Below, piece by piece: positions 1 to 5,646 of a stretch of DNA of 5,646 nt. The position numbers and the translations under genes were made by a program. The DNA is from Pseudomonadota bacterium. Lineage in GTDB: Bacteria > Pseudomonadota > Gammaproteobacteria > Steroidobacterales > Woeseiaceae. The stretch spans positions 1 through 5,646 of the forward strand of contig JADFGH010000170.1 of NCBI GenBank assembly GCA_022567775.1, read 5' to 3'. Each line of letters starts with the position of its first letter. Position 1 is the first letter of the stretch. The notes beneath the pieces are model-generated. The model was not told the DNA's origin. It saw only the letters and a list, made by a program, of their open reading frames with translations, and did not search any database.

Positions 1-93
1 GACATTTTGCTGATGGGAAGTACTTTGATAGTGAAAGATGATATCTCTGACGATATCATTAACAGGTTCAGACTGGACAAGAAATTTGATTGA
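1..93 (+). CDS. C-terminal end of a probable carbamoyltransferase (5' part outside window)
   Basis: An open frame enters from the left edge and stops at TGA 91-93, giving the last 30 residues of a protein. They begin DILLMGSTLIVKDD and end in a charged tail. The pattern 'D-hydrophobic-LLMG-x-x-hydrophobic-hydrophobic-x-K' resembles the C-terminal strand of NodU/CmcH-type carbamoyltransferases, which often reads like 'LDYLVLGNYLVEK'. That family transfers carbamoyl from carbamoyl phosphate to hydroxyl groups of sugars or natural products. The stronger support is context: a DUF5989 protein begins 11 nt downstream and an SGNH hydrolase follows, a trio known in surface-polysaccharide loci. Thirty residues without catalytic motifs cannot prove the family, so the name is an inference. 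The frame is AT-rich like the next two genes and is probably co-transcribed with them. Confidence 0.5.
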   Translation, partial: DILLMGSTLIVKDDISDDIINRFRLDKKFD

Positions 94-104
94 GAAATAT
101 TGAA

Positions 105-266
105 ATGGCTCGAAGATTACAAATATTCAGAGAACTCTGGTATTTTTTGAAAACCTCCAAGAAATGGTGGCTGGGACCGATTCTAGTTTTTCTTTTGTTC
201 TTGTCGCTTTTGGTGGTTTTTACTGAGTCATCCGCTTTAGCGCCGTTTATTTATTCTCTTTTCTAA
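105..266 (+). CDS. Small DUF5989-type single-pass membrane protein
   Basis: This short gene encodes 53 residues, from ATG 105-107 to TAA 264-266. The N-terminal ~20 residues are basic and aromatic (MARRLQIFRELWYFLKTSKK), followed by a WW pair at 21-22. One hydrophobic segment spans about residues 23-39 (GPILVFLLFLSLLVVF), and the tail carries ESSALAPFIYSLF. The layout of ELW-FL, KKWW, one membrane helix and a terminal SALAPFIY-LF matches the DUF5989 family as I remember it. Members are about 50 residues and commonly sit between a carbamoyltransferase and an SGNH hydrolase, as here. The positive N-terminus predicts a cytoplasmic N-side. Its biochemical role is unknown; a membrane adaptor for the neighbouring enzymes is a guess. 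The gene starts 11 nt after the preceding stop, with only a weak GAG (92-94) as a ribosome-binding site. Confidence 0.8.
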   Translation: MARRLQIFRELWYFLKTSKKWWLGPILVFLLFLSLLVVFTESSALAPFIYSLF

Positions 267-281
267 AACTTTTTTTAGAAA
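260..281 (+). other. AT-rich hairpin overlapping the DUF5989 stop codon
   Basis: A perfect 9-bp inverted repeat has left arm TTTCTAAAA (260-268), loop CTTT (269-272) and right arm TTTTAGAAA (273-281). The left arm includes the TAA stop of the small membrane protein, and the right arm ends 18 nt before the hydrolase start. The stem has only one G-C pair and no T-tract follows, so it is not a convincing intrinsic terminator. It could modulate transcript processing or translation between the two genes, but a stem of this composition can also arise by chance in AT-rich DNA. Confidence 0.3.
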
Positions 282-299
282 GCGATCCTTTAGTCACCA

Positions 300-1094
300 A
301 TGACTGATTCTTCTGTCAAGAAACAACTGCTCATAAAGTTACTGGCAACTGTGGTATCTCTTGTTATCTTTGTTGCACTTTCGGAGCTTGTACTAAACAT
401 AATTGATCCTGAACTGAATTACAAAAATCAGTTTTTTCCCGTTAACCGAGATATAGATTTTCCCGAATTTTATAAAAAAGACACCAAACTGTTCTGGCGC
501 TTAAGAGAGGATCAAACTCTTAAATCGCGCTGGTTTTCAAATTTAAGTTACCGGATTAATTCCGCCGGTATTCGCGGCGACGAGATAAAAGATATCAAAG
601 TTGGCCAAAGGATTCTCGCTCTGGGCAATTCCTGTACTTTCGGCTGGGGGGTACCAAGAGAAAACTGCTGGACAACGCTGCTTGAAAGAAGTTTGAGATT
701 AAAGCTACTTGATAGTTCGCTTGAAGTCATTAATGCCGGCATCCCGGGCTACAGTTCTTTTCAAGGGAAAAAGTATTTTCAAGAACTCCTAAAATTTCAG
801 CCTGATATTGTTTTGATAATGTTTGGCTGGAACGATCATTGGCTTTGGCGCGCCCAACAAGCAGGGCACGGCCAGCACACATGGAGCACCTCTCGGCGAC
901 GAAGAAATCCAGGCGAGCCGCGTCGAGCTGGGCTGGGAGTATCCACCCTTCGAAATACCGCAGGAGGTCCTCGACGGCTGGAACGCGGCCGAGCGTGGAG
1001 CTCGCTACGAACAGGACTGGGCAGACAGGTTTGCAGCCTACCGGGAAGCGCATCCGCAACTCGCGCGGGAATTCGAACGCCGTATGAAGGGTGA
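300..1094 (+). CDS. Membrane-anchored SGNH/GDSL-type hydrolase, 3' end lost; tail after ~842 is not native
   Basis: The native part is about residues 1-181 (300-842). Residues 9-32 form a hydrophobic signal anchor, placing the enzyme outside the cytoplasm. An SGNH core follows: block I is [10 protein letters not shown] at 108-117, with S111 as likely nucleophile in a GNS variant of GDS. Block II is NAGIPGYSS at 145-153, and block III is FGWNDHW at 175-181, with N178 as the oxyanion residue. The block V Asp-x-x-His, which completes the triad in this family, is missing, so the fragment is probably inactive. Related proteins act as esterases or acyltransferases on glycans, but the substrate here is unknown. 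From about residue 182 the frame reads transketolase DNA out of frame. It gives an 83-residue tail rich in Arg and Gly that ends at 1094 and should not be treated as protein. No clear Shine-Dalgarno precedes ATG 300; that start leaves a well-placed anchor helix. Confidence 0.8.
   Translation: MTDSSVKKQLLIKLLATVVSLVIFVALSELVLNIIDPELNYKNQFFPVNRDIDFPEFYKKDTKLFWRLREDQTLKSRWFSNLSYRINSAGIRGDEIKDIKVGQRILALGNSCTFGWGVPRENCWTTLLERSLRLKLLDSSLEVINAGIPGYSSFQGKKYFQELLKFQPDIVLIMFGWNDHWLWRAQQAGHGQHTWSTSRRRRNPGEPRRAGLGVSTLRNTAGGPRRLERGRAWSSLRTGLGRQVCSLPGSASATRAGIRTPYEG
832..842. other. Chimeric junction with 11-base overlap of two coding senses
   Basis: The bases ACGATCATTGG read as part of N-D-H-W in the hydrolase frame (block III, codons from 831) and as T-I-I-G in the transketolase frame (codons from 832). 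Left of 832 the transketolase frame gives Ala-Gly, where the family has Lys or Arg before T-I-I-G-F-G. Right of 842 the hydrolase frame gives Arg-rich nonsense. GC content changes sharply at the same place. Both genes are therefore cut here and joined through a short shared word. An assembly join is the simplest reading; a real deletion or rearrangement is possible. Confidence 0.85.
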
Positions 1095-2100
1095 GCTGCC
1101 CGATGGCTGGAACGAATTTGCCGGCAAAGCGATCGCAAAGATCGGCGCTGCCGGGGCGGACATGGCGACGCGCAAGGCGTCATTGATGGCTTTGAACGCG
1201 TTTGCGCCGGCACTGCCGGAACTCTCCGGCGGATCGGCCGACCTGACCGGTTCCAACCTGACAGAATACGCAGGTTCGACCGTGATCAGCGGTGACGATG
1301 CATCCGGGAATTACCTCCACTTCGGGGTGCGCGAGTTTGGCATGTCGGCGATAGGTAATGGCCTCGGACTCCACGGTGGCGTGATTCCCTATTCGGGCAC
1401 TTTCCTGACGTTCTCGGACTACGCGAGAAATGCGCTGCGGATGGCGGCCCTGATGGAACTGCAGAACATATTTGTCTACACCCATGATTCGATCGGTCTC
1501 GGTGAAGACGGTCCGACCCATCAGCCGGTCGAACACGTGGCAAGTCTTCGCATCATGCCGAACATGCGTGTCTGGCGGCCCTGTGACGCCGTGGAGACGG
1601 CGATCGCGTGGCGCGATGCCATCGAGCGCAGGGACGGGCCAACGAGCCTCGTGCTGACGCGGCAGAGCGTGCCACACCAGGACAGAAGCGAGAGCCAAAT
1701 CGCGGAGGTCGCCCGTGGTGCCTATGTGCTCAAGGATTCAGTGGGTGAACCCGATATCATCTTGATCGCCACCGGGTCCGAGGTTGCGCTGGCGACCGGC
1801 GCCGCCGCCGAGCTCGTCGCGGACGGCATCAAGGCGCGTGTGGTCTCGATGCCGTGCACGGATTTGTTCGAGGCACAAAGCGATGCATACAAAGAACAGG
1901 TGCTGCCATCCGGCGTGAGCCGGCGGGTGGCAATCGAGGCCGGCGTCAGCGACGGCTGGTATAGATACGTCGGTCAAAGCGGGCGGATCGTAGGCCTTGA
2001 CCGATTCGGCGCGTCTGCGCCTGCGGACGTGCTGTTCGAGCACTTCGGCTTCTCGGTCGGAAACGTAGTGAAAATAGCCAGGGAGTTACTGGCAACTTAA
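832..2100 (+). CDS. tkt: Transketolase, N-terminal ~240 residues missing
   Basis: Transketolase moves two-carbon ketol units between sugar phosphates in the pentose phosphate pathway and Calvin cycle, using thiamine diphosphate in the cytoplasm. About 422 of the usual ~665 residues remain, beginning at [13 protein letters not shown]. Numbering from the in-frame TTG at 823 and adding 240-241 gives E. coli TktA positions. Visible residues include the catalytic-region His in STHGAPLG (880-882), ATRKAS and [12 protein letters not shown] for phosphate binding, and the catalytic Glu in VREFGM (residue 171, like E411). Also present are the two His of [16 protein letters not shown] (221 and 233) and the Arg of LTRQ (280). 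The middle (Pyr) and C-terminal domains are thus intact. The N-terminal domain, with the GDG motif that binds cofactor diphosphate and Mg2+, is absent. TTG 823 is hydrolase-derived sequence and not a real start; the native start lies in DNA not present here. gap follows after 41 nt. Confidence 0.95.
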   Translation, partial: TIIGFGAPNKQGTASTHGAPLGDEEIQASRVELGWEYPPFEIPQEVLDGWNAAERGARYEQDWADRFAAYREAHPQLAREFERRMKGELPDGWNEFAGKAIAKIGAAGADMATRKASLMALNAFAPALPELSGGSADLTGSNLTEYAGSTVISGDDASGNYLHFGVREFGMSAIGNGLGLHGGVIPYSGTFLTFSDYARNALRMAALMELQNIFVYTHDSIGLGEDGPTHQPVEHVASLRIMPNMRVWRPCDAVETAIAWRDAIERRDGPTSLVLTRQSVPHQDRSESQIAEVARGAYVLKDSVGEPDIILIATGSEVALATGAAAELVADGIKARVVSMPCTDLFEAQSDAYKEQVLPSGVSRRVAIEAGVSDGWYRYVGQSGRIVGLDRFGASAPADVLFEHFGFSVGNVVKIARELLAT

Positions 2101-2104
2101 TCGG

Positions 2105-2119
2105 GCCGGCCCTGCCGGC
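2105..2119 (+). other. GC-rich hairpin in the tkt-gap spacer
   Basis: GCCGGC (2105-2110), loop CCT and GCCGGC (2114-2119) form a perfect 6-bp all-GC stem, starting 4 nt after the transketolase stop. It ends 11 nt before the gap ribosome-binding site, so it would not block that site. No T-tract follows, which argues against intrinsic termination. A stem between genes of one transcript can protect mRNA ends or set relative expression of tkt and gap; that role is inference only. Confidence 0.35.
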
Positions 2120-2130
2120 GAACTTGAATC

Positions 2131-2135
2131 AGGAG
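2131..2135 (+). promoter_or_regulatory. Shine-Dalgarno site for gap
   Basis: AGGAG lies 6 nt upstream of ATG 2142. It decides the start: an in-frame TTG at 2124 lies upstream of this site, would add six residues (MNQEIS) and lacks its own good site. Starting at 2142 gives [16 protein letters not shown], the normal N-terminus of the family. Confidence 0.8.
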
Positions 2136-2141
2136 ATATCA

Positions 2142-3155
2142 ATGACGATCAAGGTAGGCATTAACGGTTACGGACGCATCGGTCGCAACATACTGCGCGC
2201 GCTGTACGAAGGCGACAAGCGCTCCGAGATCGAGATCGTCGCTGTTAATGATCTGGGTGACGCCAACACGAACGCCCATTTGACGCGGCGCGATACGGCG
2301 CATGGCAGATTTCCGGGCAGCATAACCGTCGATGGCGATTATATGGTCGTCAACGGTGACAAAATCCGCGTGCTTGCCGAACGTGACCCGGCACAATTGC
2401 CATGGGGCGAGCTTGGCGTCGAGATTGTTTTCGAGTCAAGCGGATTTTTCAGAAGCAGGGAAGCGGCGTCAAAGCACATCGCAAGCGGTGCGAAGAAAGT
2501 CATCATTTCGGCACCGGGTAGCGGCGAAGTGGACGCAACAATCGTTTATGGCGTTAATCACGACACACTGAAGAGCAGCCACACGGTGATATCCAATGCT
2601 TCGTGTACGACCAATTGTCTTGCGCCGCTGGTCAAGCCCTTGCATGACAAGATTGGCGTGAAGCACGGCATCATGACGACGATTCATGCCTACACGAACG
2701 ACCAGGTGCTGACGGACGTATATCATAAAGATCTGCGCCGCGCCCGTTCTGCAACGATGTCACAGATCCCGACAAAAACCGGCGCTGCCGAGGCGGTCGG
2801 ACTCGTGCTGCCGGAACTCGCCGGTCGACTTGACGGCTTTTCGATGCGTGTTCCAACGATCAATGTTTCAGTGGTCGATCTGACTTTTGTCGCCGAGCGC
2901 GAAACCAGCATCGACGAAATCGATTCGGTCATGCGCGAGGCGAGCGAAGGCGACCTGAAGGGTGTGCTCGCCTATAACGACGAGCCGCTGGTGTCGATCG
3001 ACTTCAATCATGACCCGGCATCAGCGACCTACGATGCGGGCCTTACCAAGGTCATGCAGGGCACGCTCGTCAAGGTCTGCGCCTGGTACGATAACGAGTG
3101 GGGATTCTCCAGTCGCATGCTCGACACCGCGCTGGCTTTATACAACGCGAAATAA
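2142..3155 (+). CDS. gap: Class I glyceraldehyde-3-phosphate dehydrogenase
   Basis: The enzyme converts glyceraldehyde-3-phosphate, phosphate and NAD+ to 1,3-bisphosphoglycerate reversibly, in glycolysis, gluconeogenesis and the Calvin cycle. The product is 337 residues, normal for the family. The Rossmann nucleotide motif [10 protein letters not shown] is at 6-15, and D37 after strand two (VAVNDL) favours NAD+ over NADP+. The catalytic Cys is C155 in SNASCTTNC, and the partner His is H182 in TTIHAYTND. The phosphate-site stretch LRRARSAT is at 198-205, and the C-terminus has [30 protein letters not shown] and [10 protein letters not shown] mark a phosphorylating Gap rather than erythrose-4-phosphate dehydrogenase, although the flanking [11 protein letters not shown] and SREAASKHI stretches recall Epd. 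Three residues differ from what is usual as I recall it: R50 in LTRRDTAHG (often Tyr), S99-S100 in ESSG (often Cys-Thr) and E217 in TGAAEAV (often Ala). All core catalytic residues are present. It lies between tkt (41 nt) and pgk (27 nt), probably in one operon. Confidence 0.95.
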   Translation: MTIKVGINGYGRIGRNILRALYEGDKRSEIEIVAVNDLGDANTNAHLTRRDTAHGRFPGSITVDGDYMVVNGDKIRVLAERDPAQLPWGELGVEIVFESSGFFRSREAASKHIASGAKKVIISAPGSGEVDATIVYGVNHDTLKSSHTVISNASCTTNCLAPLVKPLHDKIGVKHGIMTTIHAYTNDQVLTDVYHKDLRRARSATMSQIPTKTGAAEAVGLVLPELAGRLDGFSMRVPTINVSVVDLTFVAERETSIDEIDSVMREASEGDLKGVLAYNDEPLVSIDFNHDPASATYDAGLTKVMQGTLVKVCAWYDNEWGFSSRMLDTALALYNAK

Positions 3156-3182
3156 CCGCCGGACGGATCGGGTTGCTCTGAT

Positions 3183-4364
3183 ATGCCGGTGATCGAAATG
3201 CGCGACCTCGATCTTGCGGGCAGGCGCGTGCTCATTCGTGAAGATCTCAATGTCCCGCTCAGGGACGGTCAGATCACGAGTGATATAAGAATTCGTGCCG
3301 CGTTGCCGACGATTCGTGCCGCGCTTGAGGCTGGTGCGGCTGTCATGCTGATGTCTCATCTTGGTCGTCCCCGGGAGGGTGAACCTTCGACGGAGCTCTC
3401 TCTGGCCCCCGTGGCCTTGCGATTATCCGAATTGCTCGGCATGCAGGTGCCACTCGTCAGCGGGTGGATCGACGGTGTTGAGGTCGAACCGGGCAAGGCC
3501 TGTCTGCTTGAAAACGTCCGCTTCCTGAAGGGTGAGAAAGGGTGCGCTGATCGTTTGTCGAAACGCATGGCGGCTCTCTGCGATGTTTTCGTCATGGATG
3601 CTTTCGGTACGGCGCATCGGGCGCATGCCAGCACCGTCGGTGTTGCCAGGTTTGCGCCCGTAGCCTGCGCAGGGCCACTGCTGTCAGGGGAGCTTGCAGC
3701 CCTCCGTCAGGCGCTTGACGATCCGCAGAGGCCAGTGGTCGCGATCGTAGGCGGATCGAAAGTGTCGACCAAGCTGACTGTACTGGAAGCACTTGCCGGG
3801 ATGGTTGATCAGTTGATCGTAGGTGGTGGCATTGCCAATACGTTTATCGCCGCCGCCGGTCACAACGTTGGCAAATCGCTGTACGAAGCTGACATGCTCG
3901 ACCTGGCCACGGAGCTTGCAAACAATACTGATGACCGTGCCGGGATTCCGCTGCCGGTTGACGTCGTCGTCGCTTCTGAATTGTCGGCGGATGCGATCGC
4001 CACTACTAAAACCGTCAATGACGTCACCGATGACGAATTAATACTCGATATCGGGCCGCAGACGACGAAGCTGTTTGCCGAAATTATTGCGAACGCAGGC
4101 ACGATTATCTGGAACGGTCCGCTCGGCGTATTCGAATTCGATCAGTTTGCCGAGGGCACCAAAAAACTCGCCGAGGCAATCGCCGCAAGTTCCGCGTTTT
4201 CGGTTGCCGGGGGTGGCGATACGCTGGCAGCGATCGACAAATACGGTGTCGCCGACGGTATTTCGTACATCTCAACCGGCGGCGGTGCGTTCCTGGAATT
4301 TGTGCAGGGCACGCAGCTACCGGCAGTTGCCATCCTCGAACAACGGGCGGCCGGTGGGAGCTAG
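3183..4364 (+). CDS. pgk: Phosphoglycerate kinase
   Basis: The enzyme transfers phosphate between 1,3-bisphosphoglycerate and ADP, giving 3-phosphoglycerate and ATP, the step directly after Gap. The product is 393 residues, close to E. coli Pgk (387). The N-terminal substrate domain shows REDLNVP (19-25), SHLGRP (58-63) and ENVRF, then [13 protein letters not shown]. The nucleotide domain shows GGSKVSTK (190-197), [17 protein letters not shown] (310-318), GGGDT (343-347) and STGGGAFLE. Overall wording is close to the E. coli protein and supports a gammaproteobacterial source. ATG 3183 is chosen because [20 protein letters not shown] matches the family N-terminus, although no strong Shine-Dalgarno precedes it. 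The short spacer after gap may allow coupled translation. Pyruvate kinase and aldolase genes, which often follow pgk in proteobacteria, are not here; the next gene is convergent. Confidence 0.96.
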   Translation: MPVIEMRDLDLAGRRVLIREDLNVPLRDGQITSDIRIRAALPTIRAALEAGAAVMLMSHLGRPREGEPSTELSLAPVALRLSELLGMQVPLVSGWIDGVEVEPGKACLLENVRFLKGEKGCADRLSKRMAALCDVFVMDAFGTAHRAHASTVGVARFAPVACAGPLLSGELAALRQALDDPQRPVVAIVGGSKVSTKLTVLEALAGMVDQLIVGGGIANTFIAAAGHNVGKSLYEADMLDLATELANNTDDRAGIPLPVDVVVASELSADAIATTKTVNDVTDDELILDIGPQTTKLFAEIIANAGTIIWNGPLGVFEFDQFAEGTKKLAEAIAASSAFSVAGGGDTLAAIDKYGVADGISYISTGGGAFLEFVQGTQLPAVAILEQRAAGGS

Positions 4365-4368
4365 GGAA

Positions 4369-4395
4369 TCGCGACCGATGGTCAACCGTTCGCGA
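4369..4395 (+). terminator. Possible bidirectional hairpin at the pgk / phoX-like convergence
   Basis: TCGCGA (4369-4374) pairs with TCGCGA (4390-4395), and CG (4376-4377) pairs with CG (4387-4388) after one mismatch, leaving a 9-nt loop. An outer GGGCGG (4345-4350) could pair with CCGCCC (4396-4401). The structure sits across both gene ends, where a shared terminator would be expected. It lacks a T-tract on either strand, so it is weak as an intrinsic terminator. Confidence 0.25.
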
Positions 4396-5646
4396 CCGCC
4401 CAGGGGCCGGTAATTGCCACCGTCATGCCCCGTTCCTGGATATTGACAAAAAGAGTCGCCCCGTCAGGCGAGAAACACACGCCTGCCAGCTCTGAATTGG
4501 TATAGGCGTTATCGGCGACCGGATAGTGCGTGCCGTCCGTTCGCAGTCCGACCAGGCCGCAATGTCCGGCAGTGTCTTCACAGACGATCAGATCGCCCCA
4601 GGGGCTCATCGTGAGATTATCCGCATGCCGCAGCAGGCTGTCACTGGTGGATTCCGCCAGTAAAGCGAGGCGACCGGGATTTTCGGCCTCCGCAGGTGTC
4701 CCCTCGGCCGGGCTTGGACGATAGTTAAACACCTGGCCGAGGCGCAATCTGCCGCCTATGGTTGCGGTCATAAAAAATTCGCCGTCCGCGTAACACAGTC
4801 CTTCGCCGCGAGCGAAAATGGTGGCACCTTTTTCGCGGCCGCGAAAACGCAGATCATTTTCGGCAACATCCGGTTCATCCAGGTCTACCCAGGCTGTGTC
4901 GAGCCAGGTTCCAGGATTCAGCTGTTGCCCGCCGGTCCAGTTCCGGGTGTCGAAATCCGGCATGCCCCTGATCGCCAACGCCTGCAATCGGCCGCCCTCG
5001 TGCAGCTCGCCCGGCACCTTCGGAATGAATCGATACAACAAACTCTGGTGACGGTCTTCGGTCATGTAGACGATGCCTGTCGCCGGGTTGACTGCCGCGG
5101 CTTCGTGTTCGAAACGGCCCATATCCTTCAACGGCAGCGGATCCGCCAGCCCGTCATCAGCGGCGCGCACTTCAAAAACGTAGCCGTGTTTTTTCTCGCG
5201 GTTCACGACTGCGCCCCATTCGAAATTCGAACCAGGGTCACGGAATATTTCTTCACACGACAACCAGCTTCCCCAGGGCGTCACACCGCCTGCGCAATTG
5301 ATGAGCGTACCGCCAAGGCTAACCCATGAATCTTTCAGTGTTTCATCCGAAGTATCGAATACCAATGTCGTGGTACCGCCCCCGGTGACGTCATAGGCAA
5401 GATCCGGGTCCCCAATCGGACCACTGGAACCTGCCAGTTCGTGATTTCTGACCAGTGTTACCCGGCTACCCACATTCCGGATCACGGCCATCCCGTCTGC
5501 CAACTTCGGCACCGGATGACCGTCGTGCAAGTGCGAGCCTGCCCATGAAAATGTTTGATAACGGAATCCCTCGGGCAACATCAACAGAGGGAGCCCCGTG
5601 GTCTCATCAAGAACGGGAGCTAGCGGGCCCATGGCGTTACCCATGG
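4382..5646 (-). CDS. PhoX-like (DUF839) secreted phosphatase-family protein, N-terminus outside window
   Basis: The gene reads leftward and stops at TGA (complement of 4382-4384); 420 residues are visible from the Met at 5644. DUF839/PhoX proteins are Tat-exported beta-propellers. Characterised PhoX members are Ca2+/iron-dependent alkaline phosphatases that release phosphate from organic esters in the periplasm. Residues 8-29 (LAPVLDETTGLPLL, then LPEGFRY) match the start of the mature domain. Next come DGMAVI (50-55), LVRNHE (64-69), NCAGG (116-120) and TPWGSWLSCEE (122-132), whose Cys and Glu lie in a region that binds metal in PhoX. RFEHEAAAVNP (177-187) follows, and later RGEGLCYADG, then SPWGDLIVCEDT and FSPDGATLFVN. 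The Met at 5644 is probably internal, because relatives carry a twin-arginine signal before GPLAPVLDETTG. At ~420 residues plus signal it belongs to a shorter subgroup than classical ~650-residue PhoX, so phosphatase activity is likely but unproven. It converges on pgk with 17 nt between the stops, so it is transcribed independently of the sugar-phosphate genes. Confidence 0.85.
   Translation of the reverse strand, partial: MGNAMGPLAPVLDETTGLPLLMLPEGFRYQTFSWAGSHLHDGHPVPKLADGMAVIRNVGSRVTLVRNHELAGSSGPIGDPDLAYDVTGGGTTTLVFDTSDETLKDSWVSLGGTLINCAGGVTPWGSWLSCEEIFRDPGSNFEWGAVVNREKKHGYVFEVRAADDGLADPLPLKDMGRFEHEAAAVNPATGIVYMTEDRHQSLLYRFIPKVPGELHEGGRLQALAIRGMPDFDTRNWTGGQQLNPGTWLDTAWVDLDEPDVAENDLRFRGREKGATIFARGEGLCYADGEFFMTATIGGRLRLGQVFNYRPSPAEGTPAEAENPGRLALLAESTSDSLLRHADNLTMSPWGDLIVCEDTAGHCGLVGLRTDGTHYPVADNAYTNSELAGVCFSPDGATLFVNIQERGMTVAITGPWAVANG

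Noticed and set aside
823..825. TTG as the start codon of transketolase
   Set aside because: It lies inside hydrolase-derived sequence, and the protein would lack the cofactor-binding domain; it is open frame at the junction by chance.
847..854. GGCGCGCC rare-cutter (AscI) palindrome beside the junction, hinting at a cloning join
   Set aside because: It falls past the join and is fully explained by the codons for Gly-Ala-Pro in the conserved IGFGAPN motif of transketolase.
1180..1698. 172-codon open frame on the - strand
   Set aside because: It lies antisense to conserved transketolase sequence, has no recognisable motif, and GC-rich codons commonly leave such shadow frames open.
2104..2111. 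GGCCGGCC (FseI) palindrome as a cloning or integration scar
   Set aside because: It is in a GC-rich spacer between two genes that belong together, with no composition change or gene break.
2124..2126. Upstream TTG start for gap
   Set aside because: It lies upstream of the AGGAG site that serves ATG 2142 and adds six residues not typical of the family.
5642..5644. ATG (complement of 5642-5644) as the true start of the PhoX-like gene
   Set aside because: Family members have an export signal before the GPLAPVLDETTG stretch, so this Met is probably internal and the gene continues past the edge.
1..5646. A new defence, mobile-element or RNA-based system
   Set aside because: No transposase, integrase, repeat array, toxin-antitoxin pair, tRNA or unexplained long non-coding stretch was seen; all but short spacers are covered by recognisable genes.

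Overview
The window looks like two unrelated pieces of bacterial DNA joined near position 840. The left piece (1 to about 842) is AT-rich: two 60-base lines counted by hand gave 28% and 40% GC. It holds the last codons of a probable carbamoyltransferase, a 53-residue one-pass membrane protein of the DUF5989 type, and the first ~181 codons of a membrane-anchored SGNH/GDSL-type hydrolase. These three are known to occur side by side in surface-glycan and modification loci. The host lineage of this piece cannot be named from the sequence.

The right piece (about 832 to the end) is GC-rich, with three hand-counted lines at 53-68% GC. It encodes central carbon metabolism: transketolase lacking its N-terminal ~240 residues, then complete class I glyceraldehyde-3-phosphate dehydrogenase (gap), then complete phosphoglycerate kinase (pgk). 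All three are on the + strand with spacers of 41 and 27 nt, so they look like one transcription unit. The proteins resemble gammaproteobacterial versions, and tkt-gap-pgk is a familiar proteobacterial order. Together they link the non-oxidative pentose phosphate pathway (or the Calvin cycle) to the lower half of glycolysis and gluconeogenesis: transketolase makes glyceraldehyde-3-phosphate, Gap converts it to 1,3-bisphosphoglycerate, and Pgk converts that to 3-phosphoglycerate plus ATP, with the last two reversible. Convergent to pgk, with only 17 nt between the stop codons, is a PhoX-like (DUF839) protein on the - strand whose N-terminus lies beyond the right edge.

The most notable point is the junction. 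SGNH coding sense can be followed to 842 and transketolase coding sense starts at 832, in different reading frames, with 11 bases readable in both. Both genes are broken at exactly this place. This fits an assembly chimera, or less likely a real microhomology-mediated rearrangement, and not a designed gene fusion. I see no new defence, mobile or RNA system, and no tRNA, rRNA, CRISPR array or insertion sequence.
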